A DNA stretch of 51,471 nucleotides from an uncultured Eubacteriales bacterium (lineage in GTDB: Bacteria > Bacillota > Clostridia > Peptostreptococcales > Anaerovoracaceae). The stretch is from positions 1-51,471 of the forward strand of contig OMZN01000115.1 of the NCBI GenBank assembly GCA_900315555.1. The letters are read 5' to 3'. Made by a program: the position numbers and the translations under genes. The notes below the pieces were generated by a model that saw only the letters and a program-made list of their open reading frames with translations, was not told the origin of the DNA and made no database searches. Positions 8,339 to 17,381 of the stretch are shown piece by piece. Positions within the stretch are counted from its first letter, which is position 1; every line of letters begins with the position of its first letter.

Positions 8339-9478
8339 ATGGAAATGAAGGAAATTCGAGATCAAATCGATGCCATCGACCGGCAGATACTGGATCTGTT
8401 CAAGAAACGGATGCATCTGGCCGGTGAGATGGCTGACTATAAACGCAGCAAAGACCTGCCTGTCTTTAACATGCAGCGGGAACGGGAGATTCTGGACCGG
8501 ACTGCCGAAGAGGCCGGCCCCGATCTGGAACGCTACGCCGTCTATCTGTTCAGCCTGCTGATGGACCTGAGCCGTTCCTGGCAGCACACCAAGCTGCAGC
8601 TGGATACGCCCCTGCGGCAAAGCATCAACAAGGCGCTGCAGGAGACGCCGGCACTCTTCCCGTCCAGCGCCACCGTGGCCTGTCAGGGCGTGGAAGGCGC
8701 TTACTCGCAGGACGCTGCCGAAAAGATCTTTCAGCGTCCGCGCATCAGCTTTTTCAATTCCTTTGACAGCGTGTTCACCGCCGTGGAAAAAGGTCTTTGC
8801 AAGTACGGCATCCTGCCCATTGAAAACAGCTCCTACGGTTCGGTCAACCGCGTCTACGACCTGATGCGGCGCCACCACTTCCACATTTCCCGTGGTGCCA
8901 AGCTCTGGATCGATCACAAGCTGCTGGCCAAAAAGGGCACCAAGCTCTCCGATATCAAGGAGATCATTTCACACGAGCAGGCGCTGGGACAATGCAGTCC
9001 CTTCATCGAAGGCCTCACCGGCGTCAAGAGCACGGCCTGCGCCAATACTGCCATTGCGGCACAGATGGTGGCAGAGAGCGGCCGCAGCGATATTGCCTGC
9101 ATCTCCTCGCGCGACTGTGCACGGATCTACAATCTGGAAGTCGTCGCCGAAGATATCCAGATCAGTGCCAACAACTACACCCGCTTCATCTGCATTTCCA
9201 AAGACATGGAGATCTACCCGGGCGCCAACCGGCTGTCGATCATGATGTCACTGCCGCATCGCCCCATGTCGCTGTACCACACCATTGCACGTTTCTCCAC
9301 ACTGGGTGTCAACCTTACCAAGCTGGAGTCCCGTCCTATTCCGGGCAGCGACTTCGAGTTCATGTTCTACCTGGAAATGGATGCCTCCCTGGCTGACAGC
9401 AACATCCTCAATCTGATCTGCGAGCTGGATCAGGAACCGGATACCTTTGTCTATCTGGGCAATTATACGGAGGTGTAA
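8339..9478 (+). CDS. pheA: Bifunctional chorismate mutase / prephenate dehydratase (P-protein)
   Basis: Makes prephenate from chorismate and then phenylpyruvate, the branch to phenylalanine. Three parts in 379 residues: AroQ-type chorismate mutase (about 1-90; IRDQIDAIDRQILDLF and the Arg/Lys pocket), prephenate dehydratase (about 105-285; the catalytic Thr-Arg-Phe in NNYTRF), and a C-terminal ACT domain with the Phe-binding ESRP in LESRPIPG. The last implies allosteric inhibition by Phe. GGAGGAAG site, 14 nt after aroC. Confidence 0.96.
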   Translation: MEMKEIRDQIDAIDRQILDLFKKRMHLAGEMADYKRSKDLPVFNMQREREILDRTAEEAGPDLERYAVYLFSLLMDLSRSWQHTKLQLDTPLRQSINKALQETPALFPSSATVACQGVEGAYSQDAAEKIFQRPRISFFNSFDSVFTAVEKGLCKYGILPIENSSYGSVNRVYDLMRRHHFHISRGAKLWIDHKLLAKKGTKLSDIKEIISHEQALGQCSPFIEGLTGVKSTACANTAIAAQMVAESGRSDIACISSRDCARIYNLEVVAEDIQISANNYTRFICISKDMEIYPGANRLSIMMSLPHRPMSLYHTIARFSTLGVNLTKLESRPIPGSDFEFMFYLEMDASLADSNILNLICELDQEPDTFVYLGNYTEV

Positions 9479-9481
9479 GCC

Positions 9482-10684
9482 ATGGAATTCGGACTCATCG
9501 GAAAACGTCTCAACTACAGCTTTTCCAAGACAATCCACGATATGCTGAACGCCTATGACTACCAGCTCTGCGAAATCGCGCCCGAAAATCTGGATGACTT
9601 CATGCGGCGCCGCGATTTCAAGGGGTTCAATGTGACCATTCCCTACAAGAAAGCCGTCATGCCTTACCTTGACATCGTGGAAGAACCGGCGCGCAGCATC
9701 GGCGCCGTCAATACGGTCTATTTCAAGGACGGCAGGCTGCATGGCACCAACACCGACTACATGGGGTTCCTTTGGATGGCGCAGCGCGCCGGTGTTTCCT
9801 TCACCGGGCGAAAGGTGCTTATCGCCGGCACAGGCGGCGCCGGGATCATGGCGCGCAGGGCAGCAGAGGATCAGGGCGCTTCTGAAGTGCTTCTGGCCGG
9901 CCGGAAAGGACCCGTCCGCTATGAGGAAATCCCTTCCGATATCCAGGTCTACGTCAATGCCACTCCGGTAGGCACCTACCCCGACAACGGCCGAAGCAAC
10001 ATCGAACTGGATCGTTTCCCCAAGCTGGAGGGCGTGCTGGATCTGATCTACAACCCGGACAAAACCGCGCTCCTCCTGGAAGCGGAAAAGCGCAGACTTC
10101 CCTTCTCCTGCGGTCTGCCGATGCTGGTGGCACAGGCCACGGCGGCGGCGGGCTTCTTCACCGGCGAAACGGGCTATGCCGCCCGCAATGAGGAAATCCT
10201 GCGGAAGCTGCAGCAGCAGACCAGGAACATCACCCTCGTGGGCATGCCCGGCTGCGGCAAGAGCACGATCGGACGGCGCCTAGCCCGGGAACTTGGCATG
10301 ACTTTCTGCGATACCGACGAGATCATCGAAAAGACCTATGGCCGGTCAGCCGCTGACATCATTCGTACGGAGGGCGAGCGTGCCTTTCGTGATAAGGAGA
10401 GTGCCGTCCTGGCCAAGGTGACCAAAGAACACGGCCAGGTCATCGCCACCGGCGGCGGTGCCGTCCTGCGGACAGAGAACCGCGATGCCATGCGCCAGAA
10501 CGGCCCGGTCTTCTTCCTCTCCCGCCGGCTCTACAAGCTCGCCACCAAGGGACGGCCCCTCTCGGTGGATCTGCGTGCTCTTTATAAAAAAAGGCTGCCG
10601 CTCTACAAGAGCTGCAGCGATTTTACGATTGCCAACGAAGGCGGCACGGGACGCACCGTACGGCAGATCAAAGAACACCTTTGA
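9482..10684 (+). CDS. aroEK: Fused shikimate dehydrogenase - shikimate kinase
   Basis: One 400-residue chain for two consecutive steps. Residues 1-235 are a compact shikimate 5-dehydrogenase: SFSKTIHDM (shikimate-binding serines), NVTIPYKK with the catalytic Lys, TNTDYMGF with the catalytic Asp, and a Rossmann glycine motif AGTGGAG. Residues about 240-400 are shikimate kinase: Walker A GMPGCGKST, CDTDEIIE, a conserved Arg in GERAFRDKE, and the ATGGGAVLR block. The dehydrogenase half is shorter than stand-alone AroE (about 270). The fusion would allow direct channelling. Last gene of the operon; no 3-dehydroquinate dehydratase (aroD) gene is in the cluster. The stop lies inside a 17-bp perfect inverted repeat. 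Confidence 0.93.
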   Translation: MEFGLIGKRLNYSFSKTIHDMLNAYDYQLCEIAPENLDDFMRRRDFKGFNVTIPYKKAVMPYLDIVEEPARSIGAVNTVYFKDGRLHGTNTDYMGFLWMAQRAGVSFTGRKVLIAGTGGAGIMARRAAEDQGASEVLLAGRKGPVRYEEIPSDIQVYVNATPVGTYPDNGRSNIELDRFPKLEGVLDLIYNPDKTALLLEAEKRRLPFSCGLPMLVAQATAAAGFFTGETGYAARNEEILRKLQQQTRNITLVGMPGCGKSTIGRRLARELGMTFCDTDEIIEKTYGRSAADIIRTEGERAFRDKESAVLAKVTKEHGQVIATGGGAVLRTENRDAMRQNGPVFFLSRRLYKLATKGRPLSVDLRALYKKRLPLYKSCSDFTIANEGGTGRTVRQIKEHL

Positions 10685-10695
10685 TCTGCCGTACG
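10657..10695. repeat. Perfect 17-bp inverted repeat spanning the aroEK stop
   Basis: Left arm 10657-10673 and right arm 10679-10695 are exact reverse complements with a 5-nt loop. The stop TGA (10682-10684) is in the right arm. No T-run follows on either strand, so it is not a standard intrinsic terminator. It lies between convergent genes and may stabilise the 3' end of the aro mRNA or slow polymerase. Confidence 0.85.
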
Positions 10696-10722
10696 TCCGG
10701 CGCACTGCCGGAAGAACACAGA

Positions 10723-12717
10723 CTACTCGGTTGTGCTGAGGATCTCGTCGTCGTTCTTGTCTACCTGCGAAATCTTCATCTTCTTCACATCCGAAGGCTC
10801 CACTTTTTCCTTCAGGCCAAGCAGGGTCGGTCCCAGATACTCCGTCTTCAGAAGATCGCCGTCCAGCGTCACCTCGCTGTACTCGGTGAAGTTCTGTCCT
10901 TTGATGTAATACTTGTTTCCGATCTTGACAATCTTATCGATCTTGATATCTTTGACGCCCATCTTCAGGTTCAAAGCGGTGAAAGGCCTGGTTTTCGACA
11001 GCTGGTAGACATATTTATGGCCGTACAGCATGTCATACTGGAGCGCCTGCAGCTCCTGATGATAGTTCGCATCCTTTCTATGGTGCTGATGGAAGGTCAC
11101 CATCGTTCCGTTGTGGATGCCCAGGCGGTCAAGCAGTTCAGCGCCCATCTGGTAAGCGTAGACATCCTTATTCTGCTTCTTCATGCCGTAATTATCCCAG
11201 ATAACATAGTTGGTCTGGTAGATGTTCCTGTTGCCCACAAGGTTTTCTTCCGTCAGGTTGTCCATGGCCGGCAGATGGTCACCGTACATAACAAGAACCA
11301 CATGCTCGTCATACTTCTTCAGCGTATCCGTCAGTTCCTTGACGAATTCATCCATCTCGTACAGCTGGTTGACGTAATACTCCCACTGCCACTTCAGCTC
11401 CTGGGTGGGCGCCTCGGTAACGGTAATCCGCGGATTTTCAATGACCTGCTCGGTCGGATACTTACCGTGGCCCTGCACGGAGATGGTATAGATATAGTCC
11501 GGCTTCTTGGTGGACTTGAGCGCATCCATGATCTGTCCCGTCAGCACGTTGTCTCTGGCCCAGTTCTTAGGTGTCTTGCTGACGTCGCTCATGTATTCCA
11601 GCGAGGTAAAGGTCTGGAATCCCAGGTTGCCGAAGACATCGTTGCGCCCGTAGAAAGCGGCACGGTGGTTATGGATGGCATGTGTAGCATACCCGATGTT
11701 CTTCAGATCGTAGGGAATACTTTCAACGTTCTCCTTCTTGAGCACGGTCTTGTAAGGATATTCGCCGGGGCCGAAGAATTTGACGCTCATGCCGGTCATG
11801 TTCTCAAACTCCGTGTTGGCAGTGCCTGCGCCCATAGCCGGCACCTGGATCTTACCGGAAGAAAATTCTTTTTCCAGCTTTCGGAAGTTGGGAATAGGAT
11901 CCTCGCTCAGTTTGATATCCTTGCAGATAGCGGGATCGATGAAGGATTCCAGCTGCAGGAAAATAATATTGGGATGATCCTCGTCGCCATCGGTCTTGAC
12001 ATTGCCGACGGTGGTCTTCCATTCCTTGTTGCTGAAAATCTTTTCGATCTGCTTTTTCGAATAGTTGGTCGGGCGGGAAACTCCCTGGTTCAGCCAGGTG
12101 GACAGGAAGCAGTAAGTAAAACCGTTATCCCGGTAGCCGTACGCCAGATTGGGGAAGTAAGAATCTACCACATTGGTCTTGATGCCCGTAAACCAGATGC
12201 CCATGCAGATTGCAATGATTGCCAGGACACTCGGAACGGCGCGCTTGTAGCGGATCTTTTCCTGCAGCACCGGTGCCTTGTTGAAAGACAGAATGACAAG
12301 CACTACAATGCCGGCGATGGCCGCGATGATCAGCGCTACCTGTACCTTGGACATATAATTGCCCACCAGGGTCAGCCCGTCCTTCAGCTCGGCCAGGTCG
12401 CCTGTGGTGAACGGCGTCATCCGGTTGGCTAAAATGATGCCGTTGACGATGCCCAGCGCCAGCCAGAAGGAGGAAACACAGCCGCAGACAAAGACCCGGT
12501 GTCGAAACAGGAGGCCGATGGAAAAGCACATGAAGATGATGACTGCATTGTAGAGAAACACCAGCGGATGCTGCACCAGGAAGAGGATGCCACCATAGGG
12601 CATCTGACTCTGCCTGGCGGCGGTCTCGATGATCAGCGTGATCAGAATGGACAGCAGCGCACTGAGACCGATGTAATTGTGAAGGTATTTTCTGTAAAAT
12701 TTCTTTATTGGTGACAT
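10723..12717 (-). CDS. LTA-synthase-family membrane sulfatase (phosphoglycerol transferase-like)
   Basis: Polytopic enzyme of the LtaS/alkaline phosphatase superfamily, 664 residues, probably adding glycerol-phosphate (or a related phospho-group) to a surface polymer. About four or five membrane helices occupy residues 15-190; the extracellular catalytic domain follows. The nucleophilic Thr is in MGAGTANTEFENMTG, the first metal site in IIFLQLESF, and YGDHLPAMD carries late metal ligands. The C-terminal 100 residues after the sulfatase core are beta-rich and charged, ending in an acidic tail. Substrate is not determinable here. Only 3 nt separate it from the upstream gene rsmA, so they may share a transcript. 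Confidence 0.9.
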   Translation of the reverse strand: MSPIKKFYRKYLHNYIGLSALLSILITLIIETAARQSQMPYGGILFLVQHPLVFLYNAVIIFMCFSIGLLFRHRVFVCGCVSSFWLALGIVNGIILANRMTPFTTGDLAELKDGLTLVGNYMSKVQVALIIAAIAGIVVLVILSFNKAPVLQEKIRYKRAVPSVLAIIAICMGIWFTGIKTNVVDSYFPNLAYGYRDNGFTYCFLSTWLNQGVSRPTNYSKKQIEKIFSNKEWKTTVGNVKTDGDEDHPNIIFLQLESFIDPAICKDIKLSEDPIPNFRKLEKEFSSGKIQVPAMGAGTANTEFENMTGMSVKFFGPGEYPYKTVLKKENVESIPYDLKNIGYATHAIHNHRAAFYGRNDVFGNLGFQTFTSLEYMSDVSKTPKNWARDNVLTGQIMDALKSTKKPDYIYTISVQGHGKYPTEQVIENPRITVTEAPTQELKWQWEYYVNQLYEMDEFVKELTDTLKKYDEHVVLVMYGDHLPAMDNLTEENLVGNRNIYQTNYVIWDNYGMKKQNKDVYAYQMGAELLDRLGIHNGTMVTFHQHHRKDANYHQELQALQYDMLYGHKYVYQLSKTRPFTALNLKMGVKDIKIDKIVKIGNKYYIKGQNFTEYSEVTLDGDLLKTEYLGPTLLGLKEKVEPSDVKKMKISQVDKNDDEILSTTE

Positions 12718-12720
12718 CCC

Positions 12721-13605
12721 TTATTTCCTCTTTTCGAACGCATCAGCCAGGCGTGCAAACTCTTCCATATCCAGGGTCTCCGCCCGTCGGCCGGGATCGA
12801 TTCCCACCGAGATCATGATCGCCGATGCTTCTTCCTTCGATGCTCCGCAAAAGCCGGTAAGACAATTGGCCAGCGTTTTGCGCCGGGCGCGGAAGCCGGC
12901 GCGTATGCATCCGAAGAAAGTCGCTTCATCGCGCACCTGCACGGGTTTTTCCCTGCGCAGCCGCAGCCGCAGTACCTCCGAGTCGACCTTGGGGCGGGGC
13001 CGGAAGGCCTCTTTCGGCACCCGAACGACCGATTTCACTTCGCAGTAATACTGCACTGAAAGAGACAGGACCCCATATGTCCTGCTGCCTGCGCCGCTTC
13101 GGATCCGCTCCGCCACCTCCCGCTGCATCATAATGGTGATGCTTTCGAGGGGAAGTTCCTCCGTAAGCAGCTTCATGATAATGGGCGTGGTGATGTAGTA
13201 CGGCAGATTGCCAATGATTTTCACGCCTGCAAGCGACGGATCCGCCGCCTGCTCCTCACGGATCAGGCTCTTCAAATCCGTCTTGAGAATATCCTGGCAG
13301 ACCACCCTCACGTTGTCAAAACCGGCCAGTGTCTGCTCCAGAATCGGCAGCAGCCGCTGATCGATCTCCACAGCGACGATCCGGCCGGCGCGTGCGGCAG
13401 CTGCCGCCGTCAAGACCCCCATCCCGGGGCCGATCTCGATGACCAGATCGCTTTGCCCGATCGCAGCGCCCTCTGCGATGGCCTCAATGACGCCTTCGTC
13501 TATGATAAAGTTCTGACCCAGACTCTTGACCGTATGAAAATCATGATGCCGTGCGGCCTCATTGATCATCCGTCTGTCGATCGTCCGTTTCGTATACCGC
13601 TTCAT
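12721..13605 (-). CDS. rsmA: 16S rRNA (adenine1518/1519-N6)-dimethyltransferase
   Basis: KsgA-type SAM methyltransferase that dimethylates two adjacent adenines in the 3' hairpin of 16S rRNA during 30S maturation. Signatures: SLGQNFIID, the SAM loop EIGPGMGVLT, VAVEID, and the catalytic NLPYYIT (NLPY motif). I start at ATG 13605 (MKRYTKRT), which has GGGAAG nearby; a longer form from 13629 lacks a ribosome site. It overlaps the end of rnmV by 47 nt, suggesting coupling. Confidence 0.95.
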   Translation of the reverse strand: MKRYTKRTIDRRMINEAARHHDFHTVKSLGQNFIIDEGVIEAIAEGAAIGQSDLVIEIGPGMGVLTAAAAARAGRIVAVEIDQRLLPILEQTLAGFDNVRVVCQDILKTDLKSLIREEQAADPSLAGVKIIGNLPYYITTPIIMKLLTEELPLESITIMMQREVAERIRSGAGSRTYGVLSLSVQYYCEVKSVVRVPKEAFRPRPKVDSEVLRLRLRREKPVQVRDEATFFGCIRAGFRARRKTLANCLTGFCGASKEEASAIMISVGIDPGRRAETLDMEEFARLADAFEKRK

Positions 13606-14137
13606 TAAATTCTTCCCTTGTGATCCCATACCGGTTCAGCTTGCGGACGAATGCCTCTGCATTCCCGTAGCCGATGCCAAGACACCGGCCCACCCTGTGA
13701 CGGGCCTCCTTGGCGCCTGCCGCCCCGTCGAGGCCGGCACGGAACAGATCCTGTCTGCTGAAGACCGGCGCTGTCGTTGCCGTCTGCACATGCACCCTGG
13801 CGAGTGCCCGCCGAATGGCTGCAGGCGATGCGTTCTCGATGCCGATGTCCGCACCGGCTCTGGCATCTTCCCGATCCAGGTATGCCTGTCCTGCATGGGG
13901 AAAGCGCTCCGTCAGACGCTGCCGAATGGACTCCCCTGCGTGATCCGGATCGGTGAAGATGATCAGGCCGCACTTTCTGTCCGCTTCCGCAAGCAGATCC
14001 CATGTGGCATCCGAGATGCCAAAGCCGTGGGTCTCGATCGTTTCGATCTCCAATGCCCGTCTGACGGCCGCCGTATCATCGCGGCCCTCCACAACCAGAA
14101 CGGGTGTCTGCTTCTTTGCACGTTCGGTATCAGTCAT
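13559..14137 (-). CDS. rnmV: Ribonuclease M5
   Basis: Toprim-fold nuclease that matures 5S rRNA in Firmicutes. 192 residues. The Toprim acidic residues are VVEGRDD near residue 16 and the FTDPDHAGE block near residue 65; a small helical C-terminal part follows. rnmV-rsmA adjacency is conserved in Firmicutes. The start overlaps the divIC stop by 8 nt (ATGACTGA). Confidence 0.93.
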   Translation of the reverse strand: MTDTERAKKQTPVLVVEGRDDTAAVRRALEIETIETHGFGISDATWDLLAEADRKCGLIIFTDPDHAGESIRQRLTERFPHAGQAYLDREDARAGADIGIENASPAAIRRALARVHVQTATTAPVFSRQDLFRAGLDGAAGAKEARHRVGRCLGIGYGNAEAFVRKLNRYGITREEFNEAVYETDDRQTDDQ

Positions 14138-14612
14138 TACTATCCTTGGTATCCTTGCCGTCCTCCAGCTTGTACAGCACCTCGCCGGGCATCACCATCT
14201 TCAGCTGCCTGCGTGCCTGCTGCTCGATGTATTCCGGATCGTTGACGGTCTTCATTTCGGATTTCAGTTTCTTTTTCTTCTTTTCCAGCTGCTCCTGCTT
14301 GGCCACGAGCTGTTTTTGCTCTATCTTCAGCCGCACGATGTTCCAGGTGGAAAATCCCACCACCAAAACCAGCACAGCAGCGATCACCCCAATGATGAGA
14401 CGCTTGTAGCGGAGCTTGCTGCGCCGCCGCTCCCGGTGCTTTCGCTCGGCCTCTGTGGCAGGCGGCTCCTCACGGCGGCGCTTCTGTTCTGCACGGTGCG
14501 CCTTCCTGGCAGCCTTCTCTGCCTTTTCCTTTTCTTTCCTGGCCTTTTTGAAATCCAGAAGCTCGTTGTTCTTGTTGAATTTTTCGATTCTACCCTTGCT
14601 TTTTCTGGCCAT
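14130..14612 (-). CDS. divIC: DivIC/FtsB-like septum formation initiator
   Basis: Bitopic division protein: a strongly basic cytoplasmic tail (residues 1-75, rich in Lys/Arg/Glu with coiled-coil character), one membrane helix (about 76-95, LIIGVIAAVLVLVVGF), then an extracellular coiled coil of Lys/Glu heptads and a short C-terminus with the family-like DPEYIEQQARRQL. It would act with FtsL and DivIB in the septal complex. ATG 14612 has GAGG 10 nt upstream; a GTG two codons earlier is less likely. The N-terminal tail is longer than in Bacillus DivIC. Confidence 0.87.
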   Translation of the reverse strand: MARKSKGRIEKFNKNNELLDFKKARKEKEKAEKAARKAHRAEQKRRREEPPATEAERKHRERRRSKLRYKRLIIGVIAAVLVLVVGFSTWNIVRLKIEQKQLVAKQEQLEKKKKKLKSEMKTVNDPEYIEQQARRQLKMVMPGEVLYKLEDGKDTKDSND

Positions 14613-14647
14613 ATGCACATCGCCTCATGGGGATTCTATTTTCCAGT

Positions 14648-14656
14648 ATTGTAACA
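14648..14656 (-). promoter_or_regulatory. Extended -10 promoter of divIC-rnmV-rsmA
   Basis: Minus strand TG-T-TACAAT, about 35 nt upstream of the divIC start. No good -35 is seen, as is common with an extended -10. Confidence 0.5.
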
Positions 14657-14721
14657 CAACCTGCAGGCATTTACTAGAATTCCCCGGATTGTTGCGCTTT
14701 TGTCATGGGAGCACCATACAA

Positions 14722-14750
14722 AACGCCGAGCACAGCGGCTCGGCGTTTTT
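14722..14750. terminator. Terminator of the amidase/nitrilase transcript
   Basis: Perfect 10-bp stem AACGCCGAGC/GCTCGGCGTT, 6-nt loop, T-rich on both sides. It lies about 70 nt downstream of the minus-strand amidase gene. Confidence 0.85.
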
Positions 14751-14817
14751 GGTGTTCTGCACATGTTTTTCGGCATGAATCGCGCTTGCAGCAAACGGAT
14801 CCTGCTATCAATCCTGT

Positions 14818-15810
14818 TTATTTTTTCAGACGCGTATCCAGGAATGCATCCAATTCCTTCTGCCACTGTTCCAGCGGCAGATCGTGTATGTTTCTCTTCC
14901 CGATCGTATTTGCGCCGATGGGGATGACATTCTCATCATATTCATCCGCATTCTCAGGCGCCGTTCCCAGCCTTTGATAAAGCGGTGCCTTCTTGAAATC
15001 TTCGGCATACGGCATGGGGAAGTTATATTCAAAGAGATGCTTCAGATAATGATCCATGAATATCGTGCCATATTTCCTGCAGCGATCCACCAGATCCAGA
15101 TCCAGCGTAACGGTGCAGAATGTATCGGTGCCCTCTGCTTCCCACAGGCTGTTGCCTTCCGGAGAGATCACCTGCGAGTGGCCGTACAGCTGCGATCCCC
15201 CGAAGAATCCCACACCGTTGGTGCATACCAGATACGCCTGGTTCTCCAGCGCGCGGGCATAATGGATGTGCTGATTCAGCTTGAAGAGTTCCTGGGGATC
15301 CATGGTCAGCTTGACCAGGACCTCGGCACCCATCAGCGTCTCGTTCCTGGAAATCTCCGGGAAATTCATGTCATAGCAGATCTGTACGCCGACTTTCGTC
15401 TCCTTCTCCGGAATATCAAACACCAGATAGTCCCTGCCCGGTTCGGCGGCATCCTCTGCCGGTCTCCAGGGGGCCATTTTGCGGTACTTGCCGATCAGTT
15501 CCCCTTTCGGATTGAAGACAACGGCCGTATTGTAGAATCTCCCCTCCGGCAGTGCGGGGTCAATTTCATAAATCGTGCCCGGAATGAAATAGATCTGATG
15601 TCTTTTCGCAATCTGCGCAAAGTACTCTGTCATCCGCCCCGGGATTGTGTCCGGTGTGAATGCCTCGATGCACTCCACGCCAACGATCAGTTCCGGCTTA
15701 TGGTGGCCTTCCATCAGCTTGTCCACCTTATCTTCCAGATACGCCAGGTTCTCCGCCGCATTCTTTCCGCAGGACTGCTGGATGATACCCACATTTAAAA
15801 ATCTTCCCAT
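14818..15810 (-). CDS. Carbon-nitrogen hydrolase (nitrilase superfamily, aliphatic-amidase-like)
   Basis: Cytosolic hydrolase of a C-N bond, probably an amide. The start at 15810 (MGRFLNVG) has AAAGGAG at good spacing; the frame stays open for 31 codons further upstream without a family-like N-terminus. The Glu-Lys-Cys catalytic set is visible: Glu in GVECIEAF, Lys in KYRKMAPW, and Cys in QICYDMNFPE. The KYRKMxPW segment and 330-residue length recall AmiE/formamidase-type members. Gene follows a GPH symporter (76-nt gap) and is in a unit with a sigma-54 promoter, so it likely acts on the compound imported by that symporter. Substrate unknown. Confidence 0.88.
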   Translation of the reverse strand: MGRFLNVGIIQQSCGKNAAENLAYLEDKVDKLMEGHHKPELIVGVECIEAFTPDTIPGRMTEYFAQIAKRHQIYFIPGTIYEIDPALPEGRFYNTAVVFNPKGELIGKYRKMAPWRPAEDAAEPGRDYLVFDIPEKETKVGVQICYDMNFPEISRNETLMGAEVLVKLTMDPQELFKLNQHIHYARALENQAYLVCTNGVGFFGGSQLYGHSQVISPEGNSLWEAEGTDTFCTVTLDLDLVDRCRKYGTIFMDHYLKHLFEYNFPMPYAEDFKKAPLYQRLGTAPENADEYDENVIPIGANTIGKRNIHDLPLEQWQKELDAFLDTRLKK

Positions 15811-15886
15811 CTTGATGATGCTCCTTTCATATATGCCTTTGTGCTTCTTTCCTGCTAACGCTGATTCCTCGTCATCACCGAACAGC

Positions 15887-17317
15887 TTAAAGCAGTTTTT
15901 CAAATCCTTCAGTCGTGTATTCTTTTCCTTCTCTCTTCAGCTTCAGGGCGTTGACCAGCGCCGCATAGCGTTTCCCGGTAATGGGGTAAGCGATGGCGAC
16001 CACGGCGGCCGCGATACCGATTAGTGCGGGGAAAATCGTGACGATGTTCTGAATCATATGCAGGGCGCTGCTGCTCTGCACTGCCGCTGTGCCTACATAG
16101 CCGCCCTGCTCCAGAAGGAGACCGATCAGCCATGTCGCCAAGGCGGCACCCAGCTTCTGGAAGAACGACATCAGGGCAGAGATCTGACCCTCTCTGCGGT
16201 TGCCGGTCTTGAATTCATCCAGTTCACTGATATCGTACATCATGGAATAATACAGCGTCCAAAATACGGAGTTTCCAAAGGCAAAGATCGATACATAGAC
16301 CAGCCAGACCGGGAAGCTCCCGAATCCGATGAAGGTGAAAAACAGCATGATGACGGCAGAGATGCCCATGCCGATCCAATAGACCAGCTTTTTGTCGGCT
16401 TTGTTGGCCCAGATGTTGATGATCGGAATCCAGACGATCCCCATGCCGCACTGTACGAAAAAGGCTGTCGACTGCTGTGCCGCAGAAGCCTTCAGCAGAT
16501 TGGTCAGAGCATAGACTGCGCCGCTGCTGAGAAATACCGTCGTGATATTCCAGAGGAATACCGATACCGCCAGCAGCAATGCCGGTTTCAGTTTCAGGAT
16601 CGCAATGAAGCTCTTGATCAGACCGCTGTCCTTGTTGGCCACCCGGTGGTCTTCATCGGCCGCTTTGGAAACCAGCTCTCCGCCCCGGGTCGTCGTCCAG
16701 CAAACGAAAGCCGCGATGATAATGATGGCGGCAAAGATAATGCCTACGGCATTCCATCCCTTCGCGCCGGTCATGCCGTGCCGGCCCGCAATTTCAAGAA
16801 TCATGGGCGGTGCCGATGATGCCAGCATAACGGCCAGCTGGAGGCAGACGCCCGCCATGGAGCGAAGCGTGTTTCTCTCGTTGTAATCATCCGTCAGTTC
16901 TGCACCGAGCGCAAAGTAAGGAATGACGTATGTCTTATAGCAGGTCCAGAACAGAATCGCAATCAATACAAAGTAGGCAAATTTTGCGTTCCCCTGGAAA
17001 TGTACATTATTGAAGATCAAAAACGTACAGACCGCATAGGGGATTGTTGCGCCGATCATCAGTGGACGGCGTCTCCCGTAGGGAGATTTCAGATTGTCTG
17101 AAATATTTCCCACGATAGGATCTGTGACCGCATCCCACATGATGGCAATCAAGGATACCGTGCCGGCCGTCCCTGCAGGGATGCCTGCGAAATCCGTCAA
17201 AAAGTACAGGAAAAAGAAATAGTAGACATTGTAGCCTGTCGAATCCACCATTTGCCCGATGGCATAGCCGATCTTCGTCGACCACTTTAGCTTTGTCGTT
17301 TGCAGTTGTTTATCCAT
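15887..17317 (-). CDS. GPH-family cation symporter
   Basis: Twelve-helix secondary transporter of the glycoside-pentoside-hexuronide:cation symporter family (MFS fold), 476 residues. The family signature is between helices 2 and 3: DPIVGNISDN followed by YGRRRPLM near residues 65-85. A charged cytoplasmic loop (RGGELVSKAADEDHRVANKD) separates the two halves. Start ATG 17317 has AAGGAGG. It opens a two-gene unit with the amidase and is preceded by a near-perfect sigma-54 promoter. The family's sugar substrates and an amidase partner point to an amide- or amino-substituted carbon source, which is inference. Confidence 0.9.
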   Translation of the reverse strand: MDKQLQTTKLKWSTKIGYAIGQMVDSTGYNVYYFFFLYFLTDFAGIPAGTAGTVSLIAIMWDAVTDPIVGNISDNLKSPYGRRRPLMIGATIPYAVCTFLIFNNVHFQGNAKFAYFVLIAILFWTCYKTYVIPYFALGAELTDDYNERNTLRSMAGVCLQLAVMLASSAPPMILEIAGRHGMTGAKGWNAVGIIFAAIIIIAAFVCWTTTRGGELVSKAADEDHRVANKDSGLIKSFIAILKLKPALLLAVSVFLWNITTVFLSSGAVYALTNLLKASAAQQSTAFFVQCGMGIVWIPIINIWANKADKKLVYWIGMGISAVIMLFFTFIGFGSFPVWLVYVSIFAFGNSVFWTLYYSMMYDISELDEFKTGNRREGQISALMSFFQKLGAALATWLIGLLLEQGGYVGTAAVQSSSALHMIQNIVTIFPALIGIAAAVVAIAYPITGKRYAALVNALKLKREGKEYTTEGFEKLL

Positions 17318-17381
17318 TACAATACCTCCTTGCCTTAACCAACTGTTCACTTTCGCCGACTGTCTTTGCCTACAAGTACAA

